Notes: a model not told the origin generated them from the letters alone. Positions 8,497 to 18,360 are shown, counted from the first letter of the stretch. The stretch is 64,000 nucleotides of DNA from Pseudomonas sp. KU43P (GCF_033095865.1 NZ_AP019365.1:4437501-4501500), one strand, 5' to 3'. Program-made: numbers and translations.

Positions 8497-9639
8497 TCAT
8501 ATTCCCAGAAACTGCTCCAGCTCCCGCCGCTTGGCCAACGCATCCCTGCGCCCCAGGTCGATCAGCTCGCTGCAATAACTGGCCTCGAACAGCAGATAAC
8601 TCAACACCCCCGCCCCGCTGGTCCGCGTCGCCCCCGGCCCACGCAGGAACAACCGCAGCGCCGCCGGCAGCTCTCGCCGGTGCCGCGCAGCGATCTCGTC
8701 CAGCGGCTGGCTGGGCGCCACTACCAACACCTCGATCGGCGCCAGGCCCAGGCGCCGTGCATCCAGGTGCGCGGGCAGCAGGTGGCTGAGGTGGTTGAGC
8801 CGCTGCAGCAGCTCGATGTCATCCTCCAGGCTGTCGATGAAGGTGCTGTTGAGCATATGCCCGCCAATCTGCGCCAGGCTCGGCTGCTGGCCACTGAACA
8901 CGCGCTGGGTAGGCGACGGTGGCGCGGGCCGCTGCGGGTTGCCGCTGACCCCGACCACCAGCACCCGGCTGGCCCCCAGATGCAGGGCCGGGCTGATCGG
9001 TGCCGACTGGCGCACCGCGCCGTCACCGTAATATTCATCGCCTAGCCGTACCGGCGCGAACAGCAGCGGAATCGCCGCGCTGGCAAGCAGGTGGTCGATG
9101 GTCAGCGGCGTAGGCACGCCGATGCGCCGGTGGCGCAGCCAGGCATCGATGGTGCCGCGCCCCTGGTAAAAGGTCACCGCCTGGCCGGACTCGTAGCCGA
9201 ACGCAGTCACCGCCACTGCACGCAAATGCTCCGCGGCCAGGGCGTGGTCGATACCGTTCAGGTCGAGGTGCGATTCCAGCAACTGGCGCAACGGGCTGCT
9301 GTCGAGCAAGGCCACCGGTGCATGGCTGCCCAGGCCCAGCAGGCTGTGGCCGACGAAGCGACTGGCCTGGCGGATCACACCTGGCCAGTCGCTGCGCAGC
9401 ACCAGGTGGCTGCGAAAGTTCTGCCAGAACTGGGTGAGCGCCTGCACCGATTCGCTGAAGCGCGTGGCGCCGCTGGCCAGGGCCACGGCGTTGATGGCGC
9501 CGGCCGAGGTGCCGACGATGACCGGGAACGGGTTGCTTGCGCCGGGGGGCAGCAGCTCGGCGATGCCGGCCAACACGCCGACCTGGTAGGCGGCGCGAGC
9601 ACCGCCGCCGGAGAGGATCAGGCCGGTGGTTGGGGTCAT
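8497..9639 (-). CDS. Patatin-like phospholipase
   Basis: 380 aa. The patatin fold is shown by the oxyanion loop GGGARAAYQ (residues 11-19), the nucleophile motif GTSAG (Ser45) and the catalytic DGA (Asp206 in YYGDGAVRQ). Together these form the Ser-Asp dyad of this lipid acyl hydrolase family. There is no signal peptide, so it is probably cytoplasmic, acting on membrane lipids or acyl compounds. A C-terminal extension of about 100 residues follows the core. It is convergent with mlaA and co-directional with lpxL, from which it is separated by a REP pair. Confidence 0.88.
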   Translation of the reverse strand: MTPTTGLILSGGGARAAYQVGVLAGIAELLPPGASNPFPVIVGTSAGAINAVALASGATRFSESVQALTQFWQNFRSHLVLRSDWPGVIRQASRFVGHSLLGLGSHAPVALLDSSPLRQLLESHLDLNGIDHALAAEHLRAVAVTAFGYESGQAVTFYQGRGTIDAWLRHRRIGVPTPLTIDHLLASAAIPLLFAPVRLGDEYYGDGAVRQSAPISPALHLGASRVLVVGVSGNPQRPAPPSPTQRVFSGQQPSLAQIGGHMLNSTFIDSLEDDIELLQRLNHLSHLLPAHLDARRLGLAPIEVLVVAPSQPLDEIAARHRRELPAALRLFLRGPGATRTSGAGVLSYLLFEASYCSELIDLGRRDALAKRRELEQFLGI

Positions 9640-9675
9640 CGAGCCCTTCCTGGATTTGATGGGTTGTCGGCATCG

Positions 9676-9750
9676 GCCCTATCGCCAGCAAACCGGCTCC
9701 CACAGGTACCCCACTGAACCTGTGGGAGCCGGCTTGCCGGCGATAGGGCC
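9676..9750. repeat. REP pair (inverted)
   Basis: Opposed REP cores, one slightly degenerate (CGCCAGCAAACCGGCTCC), separate lpxL from the patatin gene. Confidence 0.9.
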
Positions 9751-9768
9751 AGGCCTGAAAAAACAGAG

Positions 9769-10704
9769 TCAGCGTTTTTTCTTGTCATACAGCCGCGGCT
9801 CGCCCTCAGGCCGCGACTTGAAGCGCCGGTGCGCCCACAGGTACTGCTCGGGACACTCGCGCAACACACTTTCGATCCACTGATTGATACGCAGGCAGTC
9901 GGCCTCTTCGCTTTCACCAGGGAAGCCCTCCAGCGGCGGATGGATTACCAGACGATAGCCGCTGCCATCCTCCAGGCGCTTCTGGGTGAAGGGAATGACC
10001 TGTGCCTTGCCCAGGCGGGCGAATTTGGTGGTGGCGGTGACCGTCGCCGCCGGGATGCCGAACAACGGCACGAACAGGCTCTGCTTGGCGCCGTAGTCCT
10101 GGTCCGGCGCGTACCAGATCGCCCGGCCTGCTCGCAGCAGCTTGAGCATGCCACGCACATCCTCGCGCTCCACCGCCAGCGAGTCGAGGTTGTGCCGCTC
10201 GCGGCCGCTGCGCTGGATGAAGTCGAACAGCGGGTTGCCGTGCTCACGATACATGCCGTCGATGGTGTGGGCTTGGCCCAGCAGCGCGGCGCCGATCTCC
10301 AGGGTGGTGAAGTGCACCGCCATGAGGATCGCGCCCTGCCCGGCCTGTTGCGCCGCCTGCAGGTGCTCGAGGCCTTCGATGTGCGCCAGGCGTGCCAGCC
10401 TGGCCTTGGGCCACCACCAGCTCATGGCCATTTCGAAGAAGGCGATGCCAGTGGAGGCGAAATTCGCCTTCAACAACCGGCGCCGTTCGTCGTCGGACAG
10501 TTCAGGGAAGCACAGCTCCAGATTGCGCGCGGCGATGCGCCGACGTTCACCGGCCAGGCGGTACATCACTGCGCCCAGGGCACCGCCGAGCCACAGCAGG
10601 GCTCGGTACGGCAGCTGCACCACCAGCCACAGCAGGCCGAGGCCAAGCCACAGGCCCCAGAACCGTGGGTGCAGGAAATAGGGACGAAAACGCGGGCGTT
10701 CCAT
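9769..10704 (-). CDS. lpxL: Lipid A biosynthesis (lauroyl) acyltransferase LpxL/HtrB
   Basis: 311 aa, the expected length. It adds a secondary acyl chain to lipid A at the inner membrane. One N-terminal membrane anchor (about residues 15-40) is followed by the catalytic HX4E motif HFTTLE (His131, Glu136), MYREHGNPLFD and the substrate-site segment APDQDYG. It diverges from minC. This lpxL/minC arrangement is familiar from P. aeruginosa, where the gene is called htrB1. Which acyl chain it transfers cannot be told from sequence. Confidence 0.92.
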   Translation of the reverse strand: MERPRFRPYFLHPRFWGLWLGLGLLWLVVQLPYRALLWLGGALGAVMYRLAGERRRIAARNLELCFPELSDDERRRLLKANFASTGIAFFEMAMSWWWPKARLARLAHIEGLEHLQAAQQAGQGAILMAVHFTTLEIGAALLGQAHTIDGMYREHGNPLFDFIQRSGRERHNLDSLAVEREDVRGMLKLLRAGRAIWYAPDQDYGAKQSLFVPLFGIPAATVTATTKFARLGKAQVIPFTQKRLEDGSGYRLVIHPPLEGFPGESEEADCLRINQWIESVLRECPEQYLWAHRRFKSRPEGEPRLYDKKKR

Positions 10705-10756
10705 TGAAGCTTCCGTTGGGACAAAGGCCGAGCATTCTACATCGGATCTGCGCCGG

Positions 10757-10785
10757 TTGCGGCCAACCGGTCTTATCGTTATAAG
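10757..10785 (+). promoter_or_regulatory. Predicted sigma-70 promoter of minCDE
   Basis: TTGCGG (10757-10762) and TATAAG (10780-10785) with a 17-base spacer, about 30 bases before the minC start. The -35 box lies inside a small palindrome (GGTTGCGGCCAACC). Confidence 0.55.
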
Positions 10786-10815
10786 TCAGGGCACTTTTTT
10801 CGCAACTTGCCGTCT

Positions 10816-11574
10816 ATGCAGACCATGAGCCCAAACCACACACCCGACACCGCCTCCGTGTTCCAGCTCAAGGGCAGCATGCTCGCCATCACTGTGCTGG
10901 AACTGGGGCGCAACGACCTGCAAGCCCTTGATCGCCAACTGGCGGCGAAAGTGGCCCAGGCGCCGAACTTCTTCAGCAACACGCCGCTGGTGCTGGCCTT
11001 GGACAAGTTGCCGGCCGACGAAGGCGCCATCGACCTGCCCGGGCTGATGCGCATCTGCCGCCACCACGGCCTGCGCACCTTGGCCATCCGCGCCAACCGT
11101 ATCGAGGACATCGCCGCGGCGATCGCCATCGACCTGCCGGTGCTGCCACCTTCGGGCGCCCGCGAGCGGCCGCTGGAACCCGAGCCTGAAGTGAAGAAAC
11201 CCGAGCCGGCACCGGCTCCGGCGCCAGTTGCAGAACCAGAAATCCGCCCGACCCGAATCATCACCTCGCCGGTGCGCGGTGGCCAACAGATCTACGCTCA
11301 GGGTGGTGATCTGGTGGTCACAGGCTCCGTCAGCCCAGGTGCGGAACTTCTCGCCGATGGCAACATCCATGTGTACGGCGCCATGCGCGGCCGCGCCCTG
11401 GCCGGCATCAAGGGCAATACCAAGGCACGTATCTTCTGCCAGCAGATGACCGCCGAAATGGTCTCGATCGCTGGCCAGTACAAGGTCTGCGAAGACCTGC
11501 GCCGCGACCCGCTGTGGGGCTCCGGCGTGCAAGTCAGCCTGTCCGGTGACGTGTTGAACATCACCCGTCTTTAA
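10816..11574 (+). CDS. minC: Septum site-determining protein MinC
   Basis: 252 aa from ATG 10816 (249 aa from ATG 10825, which is equally possible because neither has a strong ribosome binding site). MinC blocks FtsZ assembly away from mid-cell. The N-terminal FtsZ-binding domain ([16 protein letters not shown] onward) is joined by a Pro/Glu/Ala-rich linker (about residues 118-145) to the C-terminal beta-helix domain. That domain carries the MinD-binding RGG segment ([18 protein letters not shown]) and [16 protein letters not shown]. It is followed by minD and minE in the standard operon. Confidence 0.95.
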   Translation: MQTMSPNHTPDTASVFQLKGSMLAITVLELGRNDLQALDRQLAAKVAQAPNFFSNTPLVLALDKLPADEGAIDLPGLMRICRHHGLRTLAIRANRIEDIAAAIAIDLPVLPPSGARERPLEPEPEVKKPEPAPAPAPVAEPEIRPTRIITSPVRGGQQIYAQGGDLVVTGSVSPGAELLADGNIHVYGAMRGRALAGIKGNTKARIFCQQMTAEMVSIAGQYKVCEDLRRDPLWGSGVQVSLSGDVLNITRL

Positions 11575-11673
11575 CGGATACTTGCCGTCATTTTTAGAGC
11601 AACTTTTTTACCTGTTGCCGTTTTTTGCATTTTGCTGGGACACGTGTCCCGACTTATTTAGGGGTGAAACACC

Positions 11674-12486
11674 TTGGCCAAGATTCTCGTCGTTACTTCC
11701 GGCAAGGGGGGTGTGGGCAAGACCACCACCAGCGCCGCCATCGGCACCGGCCTCGCACTGCGCGGCCACAAGACAGTCATCGTCGACTTCGACGTGGGCC
11801 TGCGTAACCTCGACCTGATCATGGGCTGCGAACGCCGCGTGGTGTACGACTTCGTCAACGTGGTCAACGGCGAAGCCAACCTGCAACAGGCCCTGATCAA
11901 GGACAAGCGCCTCGAGAACCTGTTCGTGCTGGCCGCCAGCCAGACCCGTGACAAGGACGCGCTGACCCAGGAAGGCGTGGAAAAGGTGCTGATGGAGCTG
12001 AAAGAACAGTTCGATTACGTCATCTGCGACTCGCCGGCCGGTATCGAAAAAGGCGCGCACCTGGCGATGTACTTCGCCGACGAAGCCATTGTCGTCACCA
12101 ACCCTGAAGTGTCTTCGGTACGTGACTCCGACCGCATGCTGGGCATCCTGTCGAGCAAGTCGCGCCGCTCCGAGAACGGCGAAGAGCCGATCAAGGAACA
12201 CCTGCTGATCACCCGTTACCACCCCGAGCGCGTCGAAAAGGGCGAAATGCTCAGCATCGCCGACGTCGAAGAGATCCTGGCGATCAAACTCAAGGGTGTG
12301 ATCCCCGAGTCCCAGGCCGTGCTCAAGGCTTCCAACCAGGGTATCCCGGTCATCCTCGACGACCAGAGCGATGCTGGCCAGGCGTACAGCGACACCGTCG
12401 ACCGCCTCCTGGGCAAAGAGAAACCCCTGCGTTTCATCGAAGTGCCGAAGCAAGGATTCTTCGCGCGCCTGTTTGGAGGCAAGTAA
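11674..12486 (+). CDS. minD: Septum site-determining ATPase MinD
   Basis: 270 aa. A deviant Walker A P-loop (GKGGVGKT, residues 10-17, with both signature lysines), the switch segments DFDVGLRNLD and DSPAGIE, and a C-terminal amphipathic membrane-targeting helix (FFARLFGG) are all present. MinD binds the membrane in its ATP form, recruits MinC and is released by MinE. The start codon is TTG at 11674, with an AGGGG site ten bases upstream; no ATG gives the intact N-terminus. The 100-base gap after minC has no obvious promoter. Confidence 0.97.
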   Translation: MAKILVVTSGKGGVGKTTTSAAIGTGLALRGHKTVIVDFDVGLRNLDLIMGCERRVVYDFVNVVNGEANLQQALIKDKRLENLFVLAASQTRDKDALTQEGVEKVLMELKEQFDYVICDSPAGIEKGAHLAMYFADEAIVVTNPEVSSVRDSDRMLGILSSKSRRSENGEEPIKEHLLITRYHPERVEKGEMLSIADVEEILAIKLKGVIPESQAVLKASNQGIPVILDDQSDAGQAYSDTVDRLLGKEKPLRFIEVPKQGFFARLFGGK

Positions 12487-12489
12487 ACC

Positions 12490-12744
12490 ATGAACCTTTT
12501 TGACTTCTTTCGTGGCAGACAGAAACAGACCAGCGCGTCGGTAGCGAAAGAGCGTCTACAGATCATCGTGGCGCATGAGCGCGGCCAGCGCAGCGAACCG
12601 GACTACCTGCCGGCGCTGCAGAAAGAACTGCTCGAAGTGATCCGCAAGTATGTGAACATCGGCAACGATGACGTGCACATCGAGCTGGAAAACCAGGGTA
12701 GCTGCTCGATTCTGGAACTGAACATCACCTTGCCGGATCGCTGA
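12490..12744 (+). CDS. minE: Cell division topological specificity factor MinE
   Basis: 84 aa, typical length. The N-terminal membrane-binding and anti-MinCD helix ([10 protein letters not shown], then [16 protein letters not shown]) is followed by the topological-specificity domain. It stimulates MinD ATPase and drives pole-to-pole oscillation. It starts four bases after the minD stop, inside the same operon. Confidence 0.97.
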   Translation: MNLFDFFRGRQKQTSASVAKERLQIIVAHERGQRSEPDYLPALQKELLEVIRKYVNIGNDDVHIELENQGSCSILELNITLPDR

Positions 12745-12768
12745 TTCAGCGACCTGGCCTTGATCATT

Positions 12769-12856
12769 GGGGCTGCTTCGCAGCCCATCGCTGGCAAGCC
12801 AGCTCCTACAGGTGTGGGAGCCGGCTTGCCGGCGATGGGGCGCGAAGCGGCCCCAA
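12769..12856. repeat. REP pair with extended flanking palindrome
   Basis: Two opposed REP cores separated by only a few bases, flanked by a further inverted repeat (GGGGCTGCTTCGCAGCCC on the left, GGGGCGCGAAGCGGCCCC on the right). The whole forms one long stem after minE and probably ends the min transcript. Confidence 0.9.
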
Positions 12857-12887
12857 TGGTTTTCCCCGATTTGACCGAGAACCCGCA

Positions 12888-13523
12888 ATGCCGCTGTCGA
12901 ACGTGCAGATCCTCCATGAAGACGCCGCCATCCTGGTGGTCAACAAGCCGACCCTGCTGCTGTCGGTGCCAGGCCGTGCCGACGACAACAAGGACTGCCT
13001 GATCACCCGCCTGCAGGAAAACGGCTACCCGGACGCACTGATCGTTCACCGCCTGGACTGGGAAACCTCCGGCATCATCCTGCTGGCCCGCGATGCCGAC
13101 AGCCACCGTGAACTGTCGCGCCAGTTCCACGACCGCGAGACCGAGAAGGCCTACACCGCCCTGTGCTGGGGGCAACCGGCGCTGGACAGCGGCAGCATCG
13201 ACCTGCCGCTGCGCTACGACCCGCCCACCAAGCCGCGCCATGTGGTGGACCATGAACTGGGCAAGCATGCCTTGACCTTCTGGCGCATCGTCGAACGCTG
13301 TGGCGACTACTGCCGCGTCGAACTGACGCCCATCACCGGGCGCTCGCACCAGTTGCGCGTGCACATGCTGTCGATCGGGCATCCGCTGCTGGGTGACCGG
13401 CTGTATGCCAACGCCGAGGCGCTGGCGGCCCATGACCGGTTGTGCCTGCATGCTTCGATGCTGAGCTTCACCCACCCGGTTTCCGGGGAACGGCTGAAGT
13501 TCGAGTGCCCGGCTCCGTTCTGA
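12888..13523 (+). CDS. rluA: RluA-family pseudouridine synthase
   Basis: 211 aa. The catalytic motif HRLDWETSGI (Asp57), the N-terminal VVNKP block and the C-terminal ITGRSHQLRVHM and GHPLLGDRLY blocks define the RluA family, which isomerises uridine in 23S rRNA and/or tRNA. There is no S4 domain, and the small size favours RluA (23S U746/tRNA U32) over RluC/D. The position after minCDE matches the gene called rluA in P. aeruginosa. It probably has its own promoter or reads through the REP pair. Confidence 0.88.
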   Translation: MPLSNVQILHEDAAILVVNKPTLLLSVPGRADDNKDCLITRLQENGYPDALIVHRLDWETSGIILLARDADSHRELSRQFHDRETEKAYTALCWGQPALDSGSIDLPLRYDPPTKPRHVVDHELGKHALTFWRIVERCGDYCRVELTPITGRSHQLRVHMLSIGHPLLGDRLYANAEALAAHDRLCLHASMLSFTHPVSGERLKFECPAPF

Positions 13524-13541
13524 CTGTTCGTCGGCTGTTCT

Positions 13542-13625
13542 GGCCTCATCGCCAGCAAGCTGGCTCCCACAGAGTCCTGAGGCGTCTCGGTTACTGTGGG
13601 GGACGGCTTGCCGGCGCTTGGGCCG
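13542..13625. repeat. REP pair (inverted, degenerate)
   Basis: Opposed REP cores with several substitutions (CGCCAGCAAGCTGGCTCC and its partner) lie between rluA and apeB. Confidence 0.8.
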
Positions 13626-13681
13626 ACACAATTTGTGATCTATCTGCGCTAAACTCGCGCCACTGCTGTCTGGAGTGAGTT

Positions 13682-14971
13682 ATGCGCGAAGCACTGAATA
13701 CCGGCCTGATCGATTTCCTCAAGGCCTCCCCGACGCCCTTCCACGCCACCGCCAGCCTGGCCCAGCGCCTCGAAGCTGCCGGCTACCAGCGCCTGGACGA
13801 GCGTGACAGCTGGGCCACAGTGCCTGGCGGCCGCTACTACGTCACCCGCAACGATTCCTCGATCATCGCCATCAAGCTGGGCAAGCAAGCGCCACTGCTC
13901 GGCGGCATCCGCATGGTCGGCGCACACACCGACAGCCCGTGCCTGCGGGTCAAGCCGCAGCCCGAGCTGCAGCGCCAGGGCTTCCTGCAACTGGGCGTGG
14001 AAGTGTACGGCGGCGCCCTGCTGGCACCGTGGTTCGACCGCGATCTGTCGCTGGCCGGGCGAGTTACCTTCCGCCGTGACGGCAAGGTCGAAAGCCAGCT
14101 GATCGACTTCAAGCTACCGATCGCGATCATCCCCAACCTGGCGATCCACCTGAACCGCACCGCCAACGAAGGCTGGCAGATCAACCCGCAGAACGAACTG
14201 CCGCCGATCCTCGCCCAGGTCGCCGGCGACGAGCGCATCGACTTCCGCGCCTTGCTCACCGAGCAACTGGCCCGCGAGCACGAGCTCAACGCTGATGTGG
14301 TGCTGGACTACGAACTGAGCTTCTACGACACCCAGGATGCCGCGCTGATCGGCCTGAACGGCGACTTCATCGCCGGTGCCCGCCTGGATAACCTGCTGTC
14401 GTGCTATGCCGGCCTGCAGGCGCTGCTGGCAGCCGACAGCGACGAAACCTGCGTGCTGGTATGCAACGACCACGAAGAGGTCGGCAGCTGCTCGGCCTGT
14501 GGCGCCGACGGCCCGATGCTGGAACAGACCCTGCAGCGCCTGCTGCCGGACGGCGATGCCTATGTGCGGACCATCCAGCGCTCGCTGATGGTTTCGGCCG
14601 ACAACGCCCACGGCGTGCACCCCAACTACGCCGACAGGCATGACGGCAACCACGGGCCCAAGCTCAACGCCGGGCCGGTGATCAAGGTCAACAACAACCA
14701 GCGTTACGCCACCAACAGCGAAACGGCCGGTTTCTTCCGCCACCTGTGCATGGCCGAGGAAGTACCGGTGCAAAGCTTCGTAGTGCGCAGCGACATGGGC
14801 TGTGGCTCGACCATCGGCCCAATCACCGCCAGCCACCTAGGCGTGCGCACCGTGGACATCGGCCTGCCGACCTTTGCCATGCACTCGATTCGCGAGCTGT
14901 GTGGCAGCCACGACCTGGCGCATCTGGTGAAGGTGCTGACCGCGTTCTATCGCAGCCGCGAATTGCCTTGA
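13682..14971 (+). CDS. apeB: M18 aspartyl aminopeptidase
   Basis: 429 aa. The binuclear-metal peptidase motifs are visible in order: [13 protein letters not shown] (about residues 80-92), HEEVGSCS with the catalytic Glu, [20 protein letters not shown], and [10 protein letters not shown] near the C-terminus. The family cleaves N-terminal Asp or Glu from peptides in the cytoplasm. The ATG at 13682 is preceded by GGAG. It lies downstream of rluA, separated by a REP pair. Confidence 0.93.
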   Translation: MREALNTGLIDFLKASPTPFHATASLAQRLEAAGYQRLDERDSWATVPGGRYYVTRNDSSIIAIKLGKQAPLLGGIRMVGAHTDSPCLRVKPQPELQRQGFLQLGVEVYGGALLAPWFDRDLSLAGRVTFRRDGKVESQLIDFKLPIAIIPNLAIHLNRTANEGWQINPQNELPPILAQVAGDERIDFRALLTEQLAREHELNADVVLDYELSFYDTQDAALIGLNGDFIAGARLDNLLSCYAGLQALLAADSDETCVLVCNDHEEVGSCSACGADGPMLEQTLQRLLPDGDAYVRTIQRSLMVSADNAHGVHPNYADRHDGNHGPKLNAGPVIKVNNNQRYATNSETAGFFRHLCMAEEVPVQSFVVRSDMGCGSTIGPITASHLGVRTVDIGLPTFAMHSIRELCGSHDLAHLVKVLTAFYRSRELP

Positions 14972-14978
14972 GCCTGTA

Positions 14979-15078
14979 GCGGCCCTGTCGCCGGCAAGCC
15001 GGCTCCCACAGGCACAGCACTGCCCTGTAGAACAGTGGGGTACCTGTGGGAGCCGGCTTGCCGGCGATAGAGCTGCCG
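14979..15078. repeat. REP pair (inverted)
   Basis: Opposed REP cores with a 36-base spacer after apeB. Confidence 0.9.
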
Positions 15079-15148
15079 CGGATCAATCCCGCTTCGCTTG
15101 CCACCCGCTATGCTTAAGACATGCCCCCACGCAAAAGGATTGCAGTCC

Positions 15149-15316
15149 ATGTCCCCCTTCCTGTCCCTGTTCATACCGGTGTTCCTGTTCCTGATGCTGC
15201 TGACCATCGGCTTCAGCATGCGTGAGCGCAACATCGGCGTGCTGATGATGTGGATCGGCACCCTGGGCATCTTCGGCCTGACCTGCTGGAAGATCCTTGA
15301 GAAACTCCCCACATAA
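15149..15316 (+). CDS. 55-aa two-helix membrane protein, unknown function
   Basis: 55 aa with two predicted membrane helices (about residues 3-22 and 29-48) separated by the turn MRERNIG. The ATG at 15149 follows a good AAAAGGA ribosome binding site, and hydrophobic coding ends at a stop just before the MscS gene. The 44-base gap suggests co-transcription with that channel. I know no function; it could be a small modulator of the neighbouring channel, but that is only a guess from position. Confidence 0.65.
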   Translation: MSPFLSLFIPVFLFLMLLTIGFSMRERNIGVLMMWIGTLGIFGLTCWKILEKLPT

Positions 15317-15360
15317 ACCTCTACACTCGGTCAATCGTTTGACCTGAGGTAGATTTCCCG

Positions 15361-17514
15361 GTGCCTGCACTTCTGCGTTGCCTTGCCCTGCTGCTGTTCA
15401 TCGCCTTTTCTCCGGCCCAGGCGGCGGGCCTGCCGAGCCTGCTCGGCTCCAGTACTCCCGCCCAGCCCGAGGCCACCGAGCCTCTGGGCAAATCGCTGGA
15501 CGAAGTGATCAAGAACCTGGAAAACGACCAGCAACGGGCCAAGCTGCTGGCCGACCTGAAGAAGCTGCGCGACGCCACCAAGCAGTCACAACCGGCCGCT
15601 GAACAAGGCGTGCTGGGCCTGATCGGCGGCGCACTGCATGACCTTGAGAAGCAATTCAGCGGCGAGGCCAGCCCGTTCAATCGCTGGGCGCTGGAAATCG
15701 ACCAGGCCCAGGCCGAACTCACCGATCTGATCGTGCCGGTGCACCAGTGGCCGGCGATCCTCTTCGGCTTTGCCGCCATCATCGCCGTCTGGAGCCTGCT
15801 GGCCTACGCCTTCAACTGGATCGGCCACCGCGTGCGGGTGCGTTTCGGCCTGACCGAGGAGCTGCCCCAGCACCCGCGCACCTGGGACTTGGTGCGCTTC
15901 GCTCTGCGCAAGCTCGGGCCGTGGCTGGTGGCACTGGTGTTCACCGTGTACCTGAGCTTTGCCCTGCCCTCCTCGCTGGGCAAGTCGATGGCCATGGTGC
16001 TGGCCTATGCGCTGGTGGTGGGCACCTGCTTCTCTGCCATCTGCGTGATCGCCTTCTCCCTGCTCGATGGCCCTCACCGCCACCGTGCCTTGTACATCCT
16101 TCGCCACCAGGCGTTCCGCCCGCTGTGGCTGATCGGCAGCTTCGCCGCCTTTGGCGAGGCGATGAGCGACCCGCGCATGACCGTCGCCCTGGGCACCCAC
16201 CTGGCACATGCCCTGGCCACGCTGGCCAACGTCATCGCCGCGGTGTGCACGGGGCTGTTCATCCTGCGCTTTCGCCGCCCGATCGCCCACTTGATCCGCA
16301 ACCAGCCCCTGGACCGGCGCCTGACCCGGCGTACCCTGAGCGACACGATCGAACTGCTCGGCAGCTTCTGGTTCGTGCCGCCACTGATCCTGGTGGCGAT
16401 TTCACTTATCGCCACATTCATTTCCGCCGGCGACACCAGCACCGCCCTGCGCCAGTCGCTGATGTGCACGGTACTGGTGGTGGTGTGCATGGTGCTCAAC
16501 GGCCTGGTACGCCGCCACGCCGCCAACCCCAAGCGCGCCAACAAGCGCCAGGCGGTGTATACCGAACGCCTGCGCAACTTCGCCTATGCCCTGGTTCACC
16601 TGGGCATCTGGCTGCTGTTCATCGAGCTGGGGCTGCGGGTGTGGGGCTTGTCGATGGTCGGCTTTGCCGAAGGCGACGGCCATGAAGTGAGCATGCGCCT
16701 GGCAGGCCTGGCCGGCACGCTGATTGTCGCCTGGCTGGTGTGGATCCTGGCCGACACGGCGGTGCACCATGCACTGGTGCGTTCACGCCGCGGCCTGGCC
16801 AACGCCCGTGCGCAAACCATGATGCCGCTGATTCGCAACGTGATGTTCGTGGCCATCTTCATCATCGCGGTGATCGTCGCCCTGGCCAACATGGGCATGA
16901 ACGTCACGCCACTGCTGGCCGGTGCCGGTGTGATCGGCCTGGCCATTGGCTTCGGCGCGCAATCGCTGGTAGCCGACCTGATCACTGGCCTGTTCATCAT
17001 CATCGAGGACTCGCTGGCCATCGACGACTACGTCGATGTCGGCGGCCACCTGGGCACGGTCGAGGGCCTGACCATCCGCACCGTGCGCCTGCGCGATATC
17101 GACGGCATCGTGCACACCATCCCGTTCAGCGAAATCAAGAGCATCAAGAACTACTCGCGCGAGTTCGGCTATGCGATCTTCCGCGTGGCGATCCCGCACA
17201 GCATGAACATCGATCAGGCCATCACGCTGATCCGTGAAGTGGGGCAGAAACTGCGCACCGATCCGCTGATGCGCCGCAATATCTGGTCGCCCTTGGAATT
17301 GCAGGGGGTGGAGAGTTTCGAGTCGGGGTCGGCGATCTTGCGAGCGCGGTTCAAGACCGCGCCGATCAAGCAGTGGGAAGTGTCGCGGGCGTTCAACCTG
17401 GCGCTGAAGCGCCAGCTCGACGAGGCTGGGCTCGATCTGGCGACGCCGCGGTTGTCGGTGCAGGTCGTGACGGCCGGGGGTGGGGGGATGAGCGAAGCCG
17501 GTACTTCCAGTTAG
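15361..17514 (+). CDS. Large MscS-family mechanosensitive channel
   Basis: 717 aa. A signal peptide (residues 1-21) precedes a periplasmic helical region (about 25-120) and roughly ten further membrane segments. The MscS core is C-terminal: the pore helix AGAGVIGLAIGFGAQSLVAD (about residues 520-540), then the beta domain (IIEDSLAIDDYVDVGGHLGTVEGLTIRTV, split here by residue runs) and the cytoplasmic cage. Members release solutes on hypo-osmotic shock. The length and extra N-terminal helices resemble the YbiO/MscM-type channels. The start is GTG 15361 with a GAGG site. Confidence 0.88.
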   Translation: MPALLRCLALLLFIAFSPAQAAGLPSLLGSSTPAQPEATEPLGKSLDEVIKNLENDQQRAKLLADLKKLRDATKQSQPAAEQGVLGLIGGALHDLEKQFSGEASPFNRWALEIDQAQAELTDLIVPVHQWPAILFGFAAIIAVWSLLAYAFNWIGHRVRVRFGLTEELPQHPRTWDLVRFALRKLGPWLVALVFTVYLSFALPSSLGKSMAMVLAYALVVGTCFSAICVIAFSLLDGPHRHRALYILRHQAFRPLWLIGSFAAFGEAMSDPRMTVALGTHLAHALATLANVIAAVCTGLFILRFRRPIAHLIRNQPLDRRLTRRTLSDTIELLGSFWFVPPLILVAISLIATFISAGDTSTALRQSLMCTVLVVVCMVLNGLVRRHAANPKRANKRQAVYTERLRNFAYALVHLGIWLLFIELGLRVWGLSMVGFAEGDGHEVSMRLAGLAGTLIVAWLVWILADTAVHHALVRSRRGLANARAQTMMPLIRNVMFVAIFIIAVIVALANMGMNVTPLLAGAGVIGLAIGFGAQSLVADLITGLFIIIEDSLAIDDYVDVGGHLGTVEGLTIRTVRLRDIDGIVHTIPFSEIKSIKNYSREFGYAIFRVAIPHSMNIDQAITLIREVGQKLRTDPLMRRNIWSPLELQGVESFESGSAILRARFKTAPIKQWEVSRAFNLALKRQLDEAGLDLATPRLSVQVVTAGGGGMSEAGTSS

Positions 17515-17607
17515 GGCCCTATCGCCGGCAAGCCGGCTCCCACAGGTAAAGCACAGGCCCTCAGAACGGTGGTGTACCTGTGGAGTGGGTTTGCCGGCGA
17601 TAGGGCT
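17514..17607. repeat. REP pair (one arm degenerate)
   Basis: Left arm intact. The right arm (TGTGGAGTGGGTTTGCCGGCGA) has lost part of the inner stem. It lies between convergent genes (the MscS channel and the GntR regulator). Confidence 0.85.
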
Positions 17608-17618
17608 GCAACGCAGCC

Positions 17619-18332
17619 CTACCCCGCCTGGGCACGAATACGAATCGCATCGTGCCGCCAGTACTCCAGGTCACAGTCGATCAGGTGCCCATGCTGGTCA
17701 CTGTTGACCCGGGTGATATGCAGCCCAGGGCTGCCCGCAGACACCTTCAAGGCGGCTGCCGCGTCCACCGGCAAGGCCGTGGGCAGGATCTCGAAGCACA
17801 CCTGCCCATACCGGATGCCATACACCCGCCCATAGATCTCGGTCAGAGACTGCGCCAGGTCCTGGTCAAGAATGCCCGGGAAGTAGCGCGGGTTGAGATA
17901 GTGCTCGGCATACAGCACCGCCCGCCCATCGATCCTGCGCAAGCGGCAGATCCTCACCACGCTGGACAACCCCGGCAGGCACAAACGCGCGCAGATGGCC
18001 GCCGGGGCGGGCTGCAGGCGCGCCGACAGCAGTTCGGTGGTGGGCTGACGGCCCTGGTCGCGCACCATCGCATGAAAGTGGCTGCGCTCGATCAAGTCGT
18101 AGGTCAGCCGCTGGGGCGCGACAAACCAGCCGCGCCGCTCCTCTCGATAGATCAGGCCCTGGGCCTCGAGCTGCACCAGCGCCTCGCGCAAGGTGATACG
18201 GGTGGTGTCGAACACCTCACTGAGCCTGCGCTCGGCCGGCAGCTTGCCTCCTGGCGCCAGCAAGCCGTGCTCGATCTGCTCCTGCAGGGCATGGCAGATG
18301 GCTGTTACCGCACGCGGTGGCGTCGACTGCAT
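17619..18332 (-). CDS. GntR/UTRA (HutC-type) transcriptional regulator of the ABC cluster
   Basis: 237 aa. The N-terminal winged helix (about residues 10-75: GGKLPAERRLSEVFDTTRIT, LREALVQLEAQGLI) is joined to a C-terminal UTRA ligand domain. It resembles the PhnR-type regulators linked to phosphonate transport genes. It diverges from the ABC importer operon across a 328-bp gap that holds two copies of a TGG-N-CTAG-N-CCA palindrome, probably its operators. ATG 18332 is chosen over an in-frame TTG at 18335 because AGGT lies upstream at suitable distance. Confidence 0.82.
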   Translation of the reverse strand: MQSTPPRAVTAICHALQEQIEHGLLAPGGKLPAERRLSEVFDTTRITLREALVQLEAQGLIYREERRGWFVAPQRLTYDLIERSHFHAMVRDQGRQPTTELLSARLQPAPAAICARLCLPGLSSVVRICRLRRIDGRAVLYAEHYLNPRYFPGILDQDLAQSLTEIYGRVYGIRYGQVCFEILPTALPVDAAAALKVSAGSPGLHITRVNSDQHGHLIDCDLEYWRHDAIRIRAQAG

Positions 18333-18346
18333 CAAAGGTTACCTAT

Positions 18347-18360
18347 CTGGACTAGTCCAG
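18347..18360. promoter_or_regulatory. Operator-like palindrome 1 of the GntR/ABC cluster
   Basis: CTGGACTAGTCCAG is a perfect 14-bp palindrome starting 15 bases upstream of the GntR start codon. That position would allow autorepression. A second copy of the same pattern lies at 18582-18593. Confidence 0.6.
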